Assembly (NCBI RefSeq): GCF_036689815.1
Contig: NZ_JBAHUR010000008.1
Location: forward strand, 1-64,000
Direction: 5' to 3'
Origin: Magnetovibrio sp. PR-2
GTDB lineage: Bacteria > Pseudomonadota > Alphaproteobacteria > Rhodospirillales > Magnetovibrionaceae
DNA length: 64,000 bases
Shown here: positions 51,345 through 60,943 of the stretch, one piece after another
Layout of the letters: every line of letters begins with the position of its first letter
Position numbering within the stretch: the first letter of the stretch is position 1
Made by a program: the position numbers and the translations under genes
The notes under the pieces: generated by a model
The model's input: the letters and a program-made list of their open reading frames with translations, nothing else
Database searches by the model: none
Told to the model about the DNA's origin: nothing

Positions 51345-52379
51345 TTAGGAATAGTGTTTTTTAAGTCGCGTCAGTCTGCATTGAAGATATGCAGGGAATT
51401 CGATCACTTGATTGAACGACCACAGTGTATATGCAACAGCACATTCCCTGTGATCATCGAGTGTGTGTTTCAAGCAAACCGAATTGAAATCATTGTTGTT
51501 GATGCAGACTGCGGCTGCTTGCCCAGCATACGTCGCAGGATTTCGAAACCACGTACTAAACAAGTCGTATGCAACCCTAAACTGGGCTTTTTGCTCTTCT
51601 TGCGTCAGGTGATATTCAATGATGCGAATTGTTCGATCATCAACGGCCTCACCCAAAAACGCTGCCATATAACGATACTGCTGCGCCAATCGATAGTTTT
51701 TCTCTGTCCCCATACCCCAGGCAAACGCGATGGACAAAGCAAGGTATCCCCGAGGATTCCCTCCGCCTCGCACTCGCATCAAATCATGAATTCGATATTC
51801 TGAAGGCTGTAAAGCCCAGCTCTTTGATGAGTAATAATTGGCAGCATAAAAGTCCCGATTTTCGCCCGTTGCCTTTCGATACCACTCTAAGGCCACATTT
51901 GTCTCACGCTTCAAACGCGCCCACTCTCCAAGTTCGTTTTGGGCATACGGATGGCCGTTCTCCGCGGCAATGCGCATGCTGCGTTTCCAATCATCAATTT
52001 TTATGATGCTTGGGTCATCCGTGTAAAAATCGACGGAGTCTGGATCGTTTGTCAAAGCCAGCATCAAATGTGCAAATGCATCATTTTGGGACAGCGCTTT
52101 CTCCATCCAGGATTTCGCCTGCACCTCATCTACAGGCACACCCCATTCACCCTCAGCCAACACATACGCCAAAAACCCCTGCGCCTGGGCGTTGCCGCTT
52201 TCGGCCAGTTGCACCAGCAGTTCATAAGCCTTGTCGAACTCCCCCGCATTCGCCGCGCGTTCCACGTCTGCCTTGGTCACAGGCACATCGCCAGCCCAAG
52301 CCGCAGACCCGGCAAGGGGAGCCGTGAACAAAACCAAGCCCACGGCCATCGTTTTCAAAATTGTCTTCAACTGAACCAT
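51345..52379 (-). CDS. Periplasmic Sel1-repeat protein, possible immunity partner
   Basis: About 344 aa, with a signal peptide (KTMAVGLVLFTAPLAGSAAWA) and then Sel1/TPR-like repeats (AYELLVQLAESGNAQAQGFL, SWMEKALSQNDAFAHLMLAL, GHPYAQNELGEWARLKRE; each in part) and a Cys pair region near the C-terminus. ATG at 52379 has AAGGG 10 nt upstream; an extension to 52403 starts at TTG. It precedes the LysM cargo-like gene. This pairing mirrors the Sel1 gene and cargo at 21.5-23.5 kb, so it may neutralise a periplasmic toxin; a general scaffold role is also possible. Confidence 0.65.
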   Translation of the reverse strand: MVQLKTILKTMAVGLVLFTAPLAGSAAWAGDVPVTKADVERAANAGEFDKAYELLVQLAESGNAQAQGFLAYVLAEGEWGVPVDEVQAKSWMEKALSQNDAFAHLMLALTNDPDSVDFYTDDPSIIKIDDWKRSMRIAAENGHPYAQNELGEWARLKRETNVALEWYRKATGENRDFYAANYYSSKSWALQPSEYRIHDLMRVRGGGNPRGYLALSIAFAWGMGTEKNYRLAQQYRYMAAFLGEAVDDRTIRIIEYHLTQEEQKAQFRVAYDLFSTWFRNPATYAGQAAAVCINNNDFNSVCLKHTLDDHRECAVAYTLWSFNQVIEFPAYLQCRLTRLKKHYS

Positions 52380-52554
52380 TTGGCAAAAGCCCTTGTGATA
52401 CAAAACGCCATCGTCGCAAGAAAAATAACATGGCCACTCTGGGTTGTCAAGGATTATTTACCTATCATGCCGGTGAAGAACTGGATCACCCGAGCATAAC
52501 GGGTGCCAATAGGCTGGAGATATTATGCCTTGTCCGTTCGTTTGGCGCTGAGCT

Positions 52555-53988
52555 TTAAGCCGCCGTGCCGCCGACCGTGAGGTTTTCGATGCGCATGGTG
52601 GGTTGGCCGACGCCGACGGGGACACTTTGGCCGTCCTTGCCGCACATGCCGATGCCGGTGTCCAACTTGCTGTCGTTGCCGATCATGGAAATGCGTTTTA
52701 AGTCTTCCGGCCCGCTGCCGATCAATGTGGCACCTTTGACCGGAGCCGTGACTTTGCCGTCTTCGACCATATAAGCTTCGGTGCAGCTGAACACGTATTT
52801 GCCGGACGTGATGTCCACTTGGCCGCCGCCGAAGTTGACAGCATAAAGACCGTTCTTCACGGACGCCAAAATTTCGTGCGGGTCCTTGTCGCCGTCGAGC
52901 ATGTATGTGTTAGTCATGCGCGGCACAGGTGCGTGAGCATAGCTTTGACGCCGTCCATTGCCCGTCGAACTTTCGCCCATCAGGCGCGCGTTCATGCGGT
53001 CTTGCATGAAGCCTTTCAAGATGCCGTCTTCGATCAGCACCGTGTTGTTCGTCGGCGTGCCTTCATCGTCAATGGTGAGCGAGCCGCGACGCCCTTCGAT
53101 GGTGCCATTGTCGACCACCGTGACGCCTTTGGACGCCACGCGTTCGCCCAGCAAGCCTGAAAAGGCCGACGTCTTTTTGCGGTTGAAGTCGCCTTCTAAG
53201 CCATGGCCCACCGCTTCGTGCAACAACACGCCCGGCCAGCCCGGCCCCAACACCACGGTCATTTCACCAGCCGGTGCGGGTACACTATCTAAGTTCACAA
53301 TGGCTTGGCGCAGCGCTTCGTCGGCGATGTGTTGCCATTGTTCAGGGGTGACCCAGTTGTCGTATTCGGCCCGACCACCCGCGCCGTACGATCCACTTTC
53401 CATGCGCCCGCTTTGTTCCACCACGACGGAGATATTGATGCGCACCAGTGGCCGCACGTCGGACGCCACCGCGCCGCCGGGGCGCACGACTTCAATGGCC
53501 TGCCAGTTTCCCGCAAGCGAGACGGAGACTTGTTTCACCCGTTCGTCCTTGCCCCGCACATAGGCGTCGATTTCGCTGAGCAGCTTGACCTTCACGTCAA
53601 ACGCCATGGCGTTCAGCGGGTTGACGTCGCCATAAAGTTTCACGTTGGTTCCTTGGGGCGGTTCGGCTAGGGTGCCGCCTTGGCCCTTACAGACCGACTG
53701 AACCGTTTGGCCTGCACGTTTGATGGCGTCTTCTGACAGCTCCGTCGCGTGCGCATAGCCAGCCGTTTCGCCGGAAACCGCACGCAGCCCAAAACCTTGC
53801 GCCGTGTCGAAGTTCGCAGACTTCAGCTGCCCGTCGTCAAACAATAGGCTTTCGGACTGGCGGTATTCCAAATACAGCTCACCGTCGTCGGCTTGCCCCA
53901 GTGCGTCCCCCACAATCGAGCACACCCGGTCGCGGTCCATTCCGGTGCGTTCGAAAAACAAGTTGGTCGTGGTGGCGGTAAAGGACAT
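52555..53988 (-). CDS. tldD: Metalloprotease subunit TldD
   Basis: 477 aa with the TldD HExxxH-type zinc motif LLHEAVGHGLEGDF near residue 260 and typical SAFSGLLGERVAS, DDEGTP and GRRQSYAHAPVPRMTNTY regions. With PmbA (TldE) it forms a protease that degrades unfolded peptides and matures some peptide antibiotics. The partner pmbA is at 59544-60890, 5.5 kb away on the other strand. Start ATG at 53988 has GGAG at a normal distance (GAGAGCCCCAC). Length is normal. Confidence 0.94.
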   Translation of the reverse strand: MSFTATTTNLFFERTGMDRDRVCSIVGDALGQADDGELYLEYRQSESLLFDDGQLKSANFDTAQGFGLRAVSGETAGYAHATELSEDAIKRAGQTVQSVCKGQGGTLAEPPQGTNVKLYGDVNPLNAMAFDVKVKLLSEIDAYVRGKDERVKQVSVSLAGNWQAIEVVRPGGAVASDVRPLVRINISVVVEQSGRMESGSYGAGGRAEYDNWVTPEQWQHIADEALRQAIVNLDSVPAPAGEMTVVLGPGWPGVLLHEAVGHGLEGDFNRKKTSAFSGLLGERVASKGVTVVDNGTIEGRRGSLTIDDEGTPTNNTVLIEDGILKGFMQDRMNARLMGESSTGNGRRQSYAHAPVPRMTNTYMLDGDKDPHEILASVKNGLYAVNFGGGQVDITSGKYVFSCTEAYMVEDGKVTAPVKGATLIGSGPEDLKRISMIGNDSKLDTGIGMCGKDGQSVPVGVGQPTMRIENLTVGGTAA

Positions 53989-54121
53989 GTGGGGCTCTCC
54001 AGTTTTTTTCTGTCTTCTCGTATGCCAGAGGGTTTTGTGCGCTGCAAGTTATATGGGCGCTGGAACGATAATCGCCACCCCTATTCCCTACCAATCCGGT
54101 GTAAATCCAGGCAGACCCCCC

Positions 54122-54152
54122 TTGACGAACCGCTGAACTTTGGGCATTTATG
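54122..54152 (+). promoter_or_regulatory. Possible metZ promoter
   Basis: TTGACG at 54122-54127 (5 of 6 to the -35 consensus). A weak -10 lies 17 to 19 bp downstream (CATTTA or TTTATG). The expected start falls just before the riboswitch at 54161. Confidence 0.4.
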
Positions 54153-54160
54153 GCCTCTGA

Positions 54161-54216
54161 AACGTGGTGATTTGGCCGATCGGCTTGCGGCCACGAAAAA
54201 CAATCCGCTAAAAGAT
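54161..54216 (+). promoter_or_regulatory. SAM-II riboswitch
   Basis: Matches the SAM-II (metA motif) consensus: CGTGGTGATTTGGCCG, CGGCTTGC, GCCACG and, after an A-rich linker, CGCTAAAAG. The P1 stem forms from CGTGG and CCACG, and the 3' segment would form the pseudoknot that binds SAM. An intrinsic terminator and metZ follow, so high SAM should reduce metZ expression. Confidence 0.92.
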
Positions 54217-54240
54217 CGAAGTAATGGGATTGCAAACGTT

Positions 54241-54269
54241 AGCCCTGGCCTTCGGTCCGGGCTATTTTT
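54241..54269 (+). terminator. Attenuator terminator of the SAM-II riboswitch
   Basis: AGCCC-T-GGCC-TTC-GGTC-C-GGGCT hairpin with one mismatch, followed by ATTTTTG. Lies between the riboswitch and the metZ ribosome site, consistent with control by premature termination. Confidence 0.8.
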
Positions 54270-54289
54270 GTTTGCAAAGGAACAGTTTG

Positions 54290-55492
54290 ATGAGCACCGA
54301 CAAGACCAAAACCGACACCTCTTCGTGGCGTCCCGCCACCCGCCAAGTGCGCGGTGGCATTGATCGCACGCCGTTTGGTGAAACGTCCGAAGCTTTGTTC
54401 ATGACCTCGGGCTTCGTTTACGACAGTGCAGAGCAGGCTGAACGATCCTTCACGGGTGATGAAGACCATTACGTCTATTCCCGTTACGCCAACCCGACCC
54501 TAACCATTTTCGAAGACCGCTTGGCTGCCATCGAAGGCGCGAAGTACTGCAAAGGCACCGCCAGCGGCATGGCTGCGGTGTTCGGCGCGCTGGCTCCGCA
54601 CCTGAAGGCCGGGGACCGCATCGTTGCCGCCCAAGCTTTGTTCGGCGCGTGCTATCACGTCATCGCCAACATCTTGCCCCAATGGGACATCCAGGCTGAA
54701 TTCGTAGACGGCACGGACTTAGACGCCTGGGCCAAGGCGCTCAGCACACCGGCTCAAGCCGTGTTCTTGGAAACGCCGTCCAACCCGGCGCTGTCCATCA
54801 TCGATATCGCCGCCGTGTCCGAGCTGGCCCACAAAGCCGGTGCTTTGGTGGTGGTGGACAACGCCTTTGCCTCGACCGTGTTGCAACACCCCTTGGAATT
54901 GGGTGCGGACGTGGTGACCTATTCCGCCACCAAACACATTGACGGCCAAGGACGCTCCTTAGGCGGTGCGATTTTGTCCAACAACGAAGATTACCTAGAA
55001 AACACCGTCGCCCCATTTTTGCGCCAAACCGGACCGGCCCTCAGCCCTTTTAACGCCTGGGTCCTGATCAAAGGCATGGAAACGTTGGAACTACGCGTTT
55101 CGCGCCAGTGTGAAAACGCTTTGGCGGTGGCCGAGTTCCTCGCCACCCAAGACGCCATCGAAGAAGTGATCTATCCGGGACTGGCTTCTCATCCACAGCA
55201 CGAGTTGGCCCTGAAGCAAATGTCCGGCAAAGGCGGCACCATCGTGGCCTTCCATGTCAAAGGCGGCAAAGAAGAAGCGTTTAAGCTGATGAACGCCCTG
55301 GAAATCATCGATATTTCCAACAATCTGGGCGACGTCAAAAGCTTGATCACCCACCCGGCGACAACCACGCACCAGAAAATGAGCGCCCAAGAACAGCTCG
55401 CGGCCGGCATTCGCCCCGGTACCGTGAGATTGTCCGTTGGCATCGAAGATAAGCTAGACTTAATCCAGGATTTAGCCAGCTCTTTAGAATAA
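54290..55492 (+). CDS. metZ: O-succinylhomoserine sulfhydrylase
   Basis: 400 aa from ATG at 54290 with AAAGGA 8 nt upstream. PLP-dependent Cys/Met metabolism family: YSRYANPTLTIFEDRLAAIEG near 60 (in part), SATKHIDGQGRSLGGA with the PLP Lys near 210, and PGTVRLSVGIED near the end. It makes homocysteine from O-succinylhomoserine and sulfide. Control by the SAM-II riboswitch and the family motif set support metZ over metB or metC. Confidence 0.94.
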   Translation: MSTDKTKTDTSSWRPATRQVRGGIDRTPFGETSEALFMTSGFVYDSAEQAERSFTGDEDHYVYSRYANPTLTIFEDRLAAIEGAKYCKGTASGMAAVFGALAPHLKAGDRIVAAQALFGACYHVIANILPQWDIQAEFVDGTDLDAWAKALSTPAQAVFLETPSNPALSIIDIAAVSELAHKAGALVVVDNAFASTVLQHPLELGADVVTYSATKHIDGQGRSLGGAILSNNEDYLENTVAPFLRQTGPALSPFNAWVLIKGMETLELRVSRQCENALAVAEFLATQDAIEEVIYPGLASHPQHELALKQMSGKGGTIVAFHVKGGKEEAFKLMNALEIIDISNNLGDVKSLITHPATTTHQKMSAQEQLAAGIRPGTVRLSVGIEDKLDLIQDLASSLE

Positions 55493-55597
55493 ATCTAAAA
55501 TTTATAAAATATACACAAAAATAACCCTTTTAGATGACCTTAAGGTATAGCAGAATACCCTTGGGAGCCAGGTGCCTACCTGAGGGGTTACATCCAA

Positions 55598-58500
55598 GTG
55601 GACGAACATCGAGATAAAGCAAATAAAGATGCTGAAAAACATCCATCGCATATTGTGTGCATGGGTGCATCCGCTGGCGGACTAGAAGCCATTCAAGCCT
55701 TTTTCAAGACACTCCCGGCTCAAACCGGGCTGTCTTTCGTGATCGTTCAGCACCTTTCCCCGGACTATAAAAGCTTGATGGATGAGCTGATCGCCAAGAT
55801 CACGCCGATCCCCGTGCGCATTGCCGAAGACGGCGCACTTGTGGAACGCGACACCATCTATTTGATCCCGCCCAAAAAGAACATGCGGATCGAAGAAGGT
55901 TGCCTGTCTTTGATGGATCAAAACCGCAATCAACAAACCGTCAACCTGCCCATCGATATTTTCTTGGCATCCTTGGCCCAAGACTCAAAAAGCCAGTCCA
56001 TCGCCATGATCCTATCGGGAACGGGTTCCGACGGCACCCGCGGGTCACGCGCCATCAAAGAAGCCGGCGGCATGGTTATGGTGCAAGAACCCGGCAACGC
56101 CAAATTCGACGGCATGCCGAAAAACGCCATTTCGGGCGGCTTCCCGGATTTTATCCTGCCCATCGAAAACATGGCGCATCAGTTGATGTCCTATGTCAAA
56201 CACCCCAACACCACGCTGAAAACCAAAAGCGGGGCGTTGTTGGAAGAAAAAACCGGCATCACACGCTTGTTCTCTTTGCTGCGTGAAAAAAGTAAAATCG
56301 ACTTTACCTATTACAAGCCCAACACGGTGTCCCGCCGCATCGCCCGGCGCATGACGGTCAACCAGTTGGAAGACTTGAACGACTACATCACCTTGGTTGA
56401 GCGCAATTCGTCCGAGCTCAATACCCTGTTCCGCGAACTGTTGATCGGCGTCACGAGCTTTTTCCGCGATCCGGAATTGTTTGCCATGCTGGAAAGCAAA
56501 TGGCTGCCCGAAGCGCTGGAGAAGGCAAAGGGGCGCGAATTCCGCATCTGGATTTCCGGTGTCTCTACGGGTGAGGAAGCCTACAGCTTTGCCATCTTGT
56601 GTAACGAGATCGTCGAAAAATTCGACCAACCCGTCGACATCAAAATCTTCGCCACCGACATTGACCAAGATGCCATTTTCTTTGCCAGCAACGGCATCTA
56701 TCCCGAAAGCATCACCGCCGACGTTCCGTCCCATTTGCTGAACAAATACTTCTTCCGCCATGCGGAAAGTTTCAAGGTCTCCCGCGCGCTGCGCGAAATG
56801 GTGGTGTTCGCCAAACACGATTTGATCAAAGACCCCGCCTTTACCAACATCGACTTGGTGAGCTGTCGCAACGTCTTGATCTATTTCCAACAGCCCTTGC
56901 AGCAAAAGGTTGTCGATACGTTCAACTTCTCCCTGCGTCCCGAAGCCATATTGGTCCTAGGCCCCAGCGAAACCACAGGCACGGCAGAAAAACTGTTTGC
57001 CTGTTTGGACAACCGCTGGAAAGTGTTCCGTTCGCGTGGACAGAAGTCGGCATCTCCCAATACGGGCGCTTTTTCCGGCGGGCGCATGAGCCTCACCAAT
57101 GGTTTTTTGGGTCGCCAAACGGCTCATGCCACGGTTGAAGAAGACCGCGTGCTGGCGCGTTTGATGGATGTGGTCGGCACAGACTATCTGCCGTTTTCCA
57201 TGATTGTGAACGAGTCTAACGAACTGATTTATGTGTTCGGAGAATCGTCCAGCTACCTCAATCCGCCCACAGGACGGGTCATCAACGACGTCTCGAAAAG
57301 CGTTATCCGCGATCTCGCCATTCCTTTGGCAACGGGCTTGACCAAGGTCTTCAACTCGCGTTCCGAACAGACGTTTTCCAACATCGTGATCAAGTCCGGA
57401 CCGGGCGAGCGCGTTTCGGTCAACATGAGGATCAAGCCCCTGCCCGACCAAAAGGGCAAAGAACAGCTGGCGGCAGTCTTCATCGAAAGCACAGCTCTCA
57501 AGCCCGCCGAGCCGGGCAAGGAAATCGACACCACGACCTATGACGCCAGTCAGGAATCGCAACAACGCATCACGGATCTGGAACAAGAGCTTCAGTTCAC
57601 CCGCGAAAACCTGCAGGCCACCATCGAAGAGCTGGAAACGTCCAACGAAGAATTGCAGGCCACCAACGAAGAACTTCTGGCCAGCAACGAAGAGCTTCAA
57701 AGCACCAACGAAGAATTGCAATCGGTGAACGAAGAGCTGTTCACCGTCAACGCCGAACACCAAAGTAAGATCATGGAGCTCACCGAGCTCAACAACGATC
57801 TGCACAACTTCATGAATTCTGGCAACGTCATCACCTTGTTCTTAGACGAACAGCTGAACGTACGCCGCTTCACGGATAATGCTTTGAAAGTCTGGAGTCT
57901 AACTGAACACGACGTCGGACGTCCCTTCGATCACTTGGCGCAGAATTTATCAGGCGCGAACTTGGTCGATTTGGTCGAACGCGCCAACCGCACGGGCGAA
58001 ACCATCAATCAAGAAGTTCACACCGCACACGACAGTGAAATCTATCTGCTGACGCTTCAGCCCTATGTGGTTTCTGAATCAACCCGCACAGGCGTGGTCA
58101 TGAGCTTGAGCAACATCACGGCACTGAAACAAGCCCAAGACAACGAACAACGCGCACTGGAACGCGCCAAGGAAGAGGCTGAAAAATCCAACGACGCCAA
58201 GTCGAACTTCCTCGCCGCCATGAGCCACGATTTGCGCACACCACTAAACGCCGTGATCGGTTATTCGGAATCCATCCTTCACGAAGTCTTCGGACCCATG
58301 GAGCATGAAAAATACGGCGATTATATCCGCATCATCCACAACAGCGGCTATCTGCTGCTGAGCTTGGTCAACGATATTTTGGACATCTCCAAAATCGAAG
58401 CGGGCGAATACGCCATCACGCGCTCACCGTGCAATATGGGCGAATTGGTCGAACAAAGTGCGACGCTGATCCAGCCCAATGCCAAAGAAAAGAAAATCGA

Positions 58501-58888
58501 CGTTAAATTCGAAATTCCGGGCGATCTTCCGCCGTTCGATGTCGACGCGCGTGCCTTGACCCAGGTGTTCAACAACCTGTTTAACAACGCTGTGAAATAC
58601 ACCGGCATCGAAGGCACCATCACCGCGAAGGTCTACCAACAAGGCGAGGCCGCCGTTGTCGAAATCATCGATACCGGCATCGGCATGGACGAAGACCAGC
58701 TGCGCTCCGCGTTCGAACCCTTCCGCAATTCCACCGCAGCTGTCGCTTCGACGGAAAAAGGCACGGGGTTAGGGCTGTATCTCTGCAAGCGCCTAATGGA
58801 CATGCATGGTGGAACCATCGAATTGACCAGCACGCCCAACAACGGCTTGACCGCGACTTTGCACTTTCCCCAAAATATCGTAACATAA
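55598..58888 (+). CDS. CheB-CheR-PAS-histidine kinase multidomain sensor
   Basis: 1096 aa with GTG start (GAGGGG upstream). CheB methylesterase at about 15-205 (GASAGGLEA Ser, QHLSP His, SGTGSDGTRG Asp), without an N-terminal receiver domain. CheR methyltransferase at about 225-480 (TSFFRDPE, GVSTGEEAYSFA, CRNVLIYF). A coiled coil of repeated TNEELxxxNEEL at 655-720, PAS at about 745-860, HisKA His in AAMSHDLRTPLN near 885, and HATPase with GTGLGLYLCK near 1060. It probably links chemoreceptor methylation-type signalling to a phosphorelay; the partner regulator is not in the window. A small PAS-like gene follows. Confidence 0.9.
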   Translation: MDEHRDKANKDAEKHPSHIVCMGASAGGLEAIQAFFKTLPAQTGLSFVIVQHLSPDYKSLMDELIAKITPIPVRIAEDGALVERDTIYLIPPKKNMRIEEGCLSLMDQNRNQQTVNLPIDIFLASLAQDSKSQSIAMILSGTGSDGTRGSRAIKEAGGMVMVQEPGNAKFDGMPKNAISGGFPDFILPIENMAHQLMSYVKHPNTTLKTKSGALLEEKTGITRLFSLLREKSKIDFTYYKPNTVSRRIARRMTVNQLEDLNDYITLVERNSSELNTLFRELLIGVTSFFRDPELFAMLESKWLPEALEKAKGREFRIWISGVSTGEEAYSFAILCNEIVEKFDQPVDIKIFATDIDQDAIFFASNGIYPESITADVPSHLLNKYFFRHAESFKVSRALREMVVFAKHDLIKDPAFTNIDLVSCRNVLIYFQQPLQQKVVDTFNFSLRPEAILVLGPSETTGTAEKLFACLDNRWKVFRSRGQKSASPNTGAFSGGRMSLTNGFLGRQTAHATVEEDRVLARLMDVVGTDYLPFSMIVNESNELIYVFGESSSYLNPPTGRVINDVSKSVIRDLAIPLATGLTKVFNSRSEQTFSNIVIKSGPGERVSVNMRIKPLPDQKGKEQLAAVFIESTALKPAEPGKEIDTTTYDASQESQQRITDLEQELQFTRENLQATIEELETSNEELQATNEELLASNEELQSTNEELQSVNEELFTVNAEHQSKIMELTELNNDLHNFMNSGNVITLFLDEQLNVRRFTDNALKVWSLTEHDVGRPFDHLAQNLSGANLVDLVERANRTGETINQEVHTAHDSEIYLLTLQPYVVSESTRTGVVMSLSNITALKQAQDNEQRALERAKEEAEKSNDAKSNFLAAMSHDLRTPLNAVIGYSESILHEVFGPMEHEKYGDYIRIIHNSGYLLLSLVNDILDISKIEAGEYAITRSPCNMGELVEQSATLIQPNAKEKKIDVKFEIPGDLPPFDVDARALTQVFNNLFNNAVKYTGIEGTITAKVYQQGEAAVVEIIDTGIGMDEDQLRSAFEPFRNSTAAVASTEKGTGLGLYLCKRLMDMHGGTIELTSTPNNGLTATLHFPQNIVT

Positions 58889-58918
58889 GATTGGGCAGCA
58901 CAGTCAGGGAGAGAGCGT

Positions 58919-59461
58919 TTGACACAGGCAAAAATTCCACCGGTTGCATTTACGGTTGACGCCGACAACATCATCATTGACGTCAACGATCAATGGGACC
59001 TGTTCGCCATCGAAAATGACGCGGACGGGTTGGTGCACGCACACGTCATCGGACAGCCCTTGTTAAAGTACGTCACAGGCGATTCCACCCGTATGTTTGT
59101 TGAAGTCATGCTTCAAGGTGCGCGTGTGCGCAACACCATTATCTCCAAGCCCTATCGCTGCGATTCACCGGATTTGAAGCGCGCGCTTGAAATGCGCATC
59201 ATTCCGTTGGACAACCACGAGGTTCGGCTGGAAAATCACATCGTTTCGCTGCAAACCGTGGCCCAGCCCGTGCATTTCATCGGGCACGCCACCCCATCCA
59301 GTGACCGAGTCAAGCGCTGTTCCATGTGCAACAAGGTCGAACTAGACCAGGAATGGCGTGACCCTCTTGACGGCTCGGTTGCCCAAAGCTTCCTCGATCC
59401 CAGTTCGGTCAAAGTCTATTACGGTGTCTGTGATCCTTGCCAAGGCATGGGCTCGCATTAG
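58919..59461 (+). CDS. PAS-like protein with C-terminal zinc-ribbon-like Cys motifs
   Basis: 180 aa with a TTG start and AGGGAGAG 6 nt upstream. Residues 8-120 look like a degenerate PAS domain (FTVDADNIIIDVNDQWDLFA, HVIGQPLLKYVTGD). The C-terminus has CSMCNKVE and CDPCQGM, a CxxC pair set that could bind zinc. It begins 30 bp after the histidine kinase gene and is likely its co-transcribed partner. Function is unknown. Confidence 0.7.
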   Translation: MTQAKIPPVAFTVDADNIIIDVNDQWDLFAIENDADGLVHAHVIGQPLLKYVTGDSTRMFVEVMLQGARVRNTIISKPYRCDSPDLKRALEMRIIPLDNHEVRLENHIVSLQTVAQPVHFIGHATPSSDRVKRCSMCNKVELDQEWRDPLDGSVAQSFLDPSSVKVYYGVCDPCQGMGSH

Positions 59462-59543
59462 AACTTTATTCGCTCAAGCCCTTGGCTAAAGCCCCGATAT
59501 CCCCTACATACGTTGAGTAATCATTCCAACGCGTGGGGACATT

Positions 59544-60890
59544 ATGTCGTCTGACATCGAAGATAAGCTCAATCTGCTTCAAGACTTGATCCAACAGGCC
59601 AAATCCAAAGGCGCAGACGCCGCGGACGCTCTGTTTGCCGAAGGTACCTCCCTGTCACTATCGTGCCGTAAGGGTGAGGTCGAACAGCTGGAACGGTCCG
59701 AAGCGCAAGACCTGGGCCTGCGCGTCTTTGTCGGCAAATCGGCGGCCATCGTTTCCAGCTCCGATACGGACAAGGCAGCCCTGGACGAACTGGTGGAACG
59801 CGCCGTTGCCATGGCGAAAACCGTGCCCGAAGACCCGTTTGCGGGCTTGGCCGATCCCGACCAACTGGCCACCGAATTCACCGACTTCGACATGTATGAC
59901 GCCACCGAATTCAGCGCAGAACAACTCACCGCCTTCGCCCAAGAAGCCGAAGACGCCGGACTGGCCGTGAATGGCGTGACCAACACCGAAGGTGCCACCG
60001 CAGGCTTTAGCCAGTCCGCCATTGCGTTTGCAGCCTCCAACGGCTTTGCCCACACCTATCAGCGCTCACGCCACTCCTTGAGCGCGTCCATGCTGGCCGG
60101 TGAAGGCACGGGGATGGAGCGCGATTACGACTACACCGGCGCCGTTTGGGCCGAAGACCTGCAAAACCCCGATATAATCGGCCGCACAGCGGGTGAGCGC
60201 GCGGTCCAGCGCCTCAACCCCAAAAAAGCCGAGACCCAACAAGTCCCCATCGTCTACGACAACCGCGCAGCACGGTCCTTAGTTGGGCACCTGTCCAGCG
60301 CCATCAATGGCTCAAGCATCTCGCGCGGCACCTCGTTTTTGAAAGACAGCATGGGCAAACAGCTGTTTGCCGACGCCATCAACATCGTTGACGACCCGCA
60401 CCGCAAACGCGGGCTGCGCTCCTCTGCCTTTGACGACGAAGGTTTGGCGACCCAGGCGCGCAACGTCATTGACCAAGGCCAACTCACGACGTGGTTCTTG
60501 GATTTACGCTCGGCCCGCCAACTGGGGCTACAGTCTACCGGCCATGCCAGCCGCGGCGTGTCCAGCCCGCCGTCACCTGGGGCATCGAACCTCTATCTGG
60601 AAGCCGGCGACGTTTCTGTTGAAGATCTGATCAAAGACATCAAACAAGGCCTTCTGGTCACAGAGCTGATCGGTATGGGCGTGAACATGGTCACTGGCGA
60701 CTATTCACGCGGGGCCAGCGGTTTTTGGATTGAAAACGGCGAAATCGCGTACCCGGTCAGCGAAGTCACCATTGCCGGACACTTGAGCGAAATGTTTAAG
60801 GAATTGACCCCGGCCAACGACCTGGAATTCCTCTACGGCGTTGATTCTCCTAGCGTTCGCATCGATGGCATGACGCTAGCGGGGGCCTAA
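59544..60890 (+). CDS. pmbA: Metalloprotease subunit PmbA (TldE)
   Basis: 448 aa, TldD/PmbA family without the HExxxH zinc motif, as expected for the PmbA subunit. Typical motifs: SCRKGEVEQLERSEAQDLGLRVF (in part), GVTNTEGATAGFS, MERDYDYT, and GVNMVTGDYSRGASGFWIENGE. It pairs with TldD (52555-53988) to form the active protease. It precedes the msbA-like gene by 53 bp on the same strand. Confidence 0.94.
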   Translation: MSSDIEDKLNLLQDLIQQAKSKGADAADALFAEGTSLSLSCRKGEVEQLERSEAQDLGLRVFVGKSAAIVSSSDTDKAALDELVERAVAMAKTVPEDPFAGLADPDQLATEFTDFDMYDATEFSAEQLTAFAQEAEDAGLAVNGVTNTEGATAGFSQSAIAFAASNGFAHTYQRSRHSLSASMLAGEGTGMERDYDYTGAVWAEDLQNPDIIGRTAGERAVQRLNPKKAETQQVPIVYDNRAARSLVGHLSSAINGSSISRGTSFLKDSMGKQLFADAINIVDDPHRKRGLRSSAFDDEGLATQARNVIDQGQLTTWFLDLRSARQLGLQSTGHASRGVSSPPSPGASNLYLEAGDVSVEDLIKDIKQGLLVTELIGMGVNMVTGDYSRGASGFWIENGEIAYPVSEVTIAGHLSEMFKELTPANDLEFLYGVDSPSVRIDGMTLAGA

Positions 60891-60943
60891 GGCCCTGTGC
60901 TATTGTCTGGGCAGTTTCTTGAGCTGAAGTTTAGGGTCAAAGC

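Noticed and set aside
56045-57805. Long minus-strand open frames opposite the CheB-CheR-kinase gene
   Set aside because: They mirror the codon bias of the coding strand; the plus-strand protein has all domain motifs.
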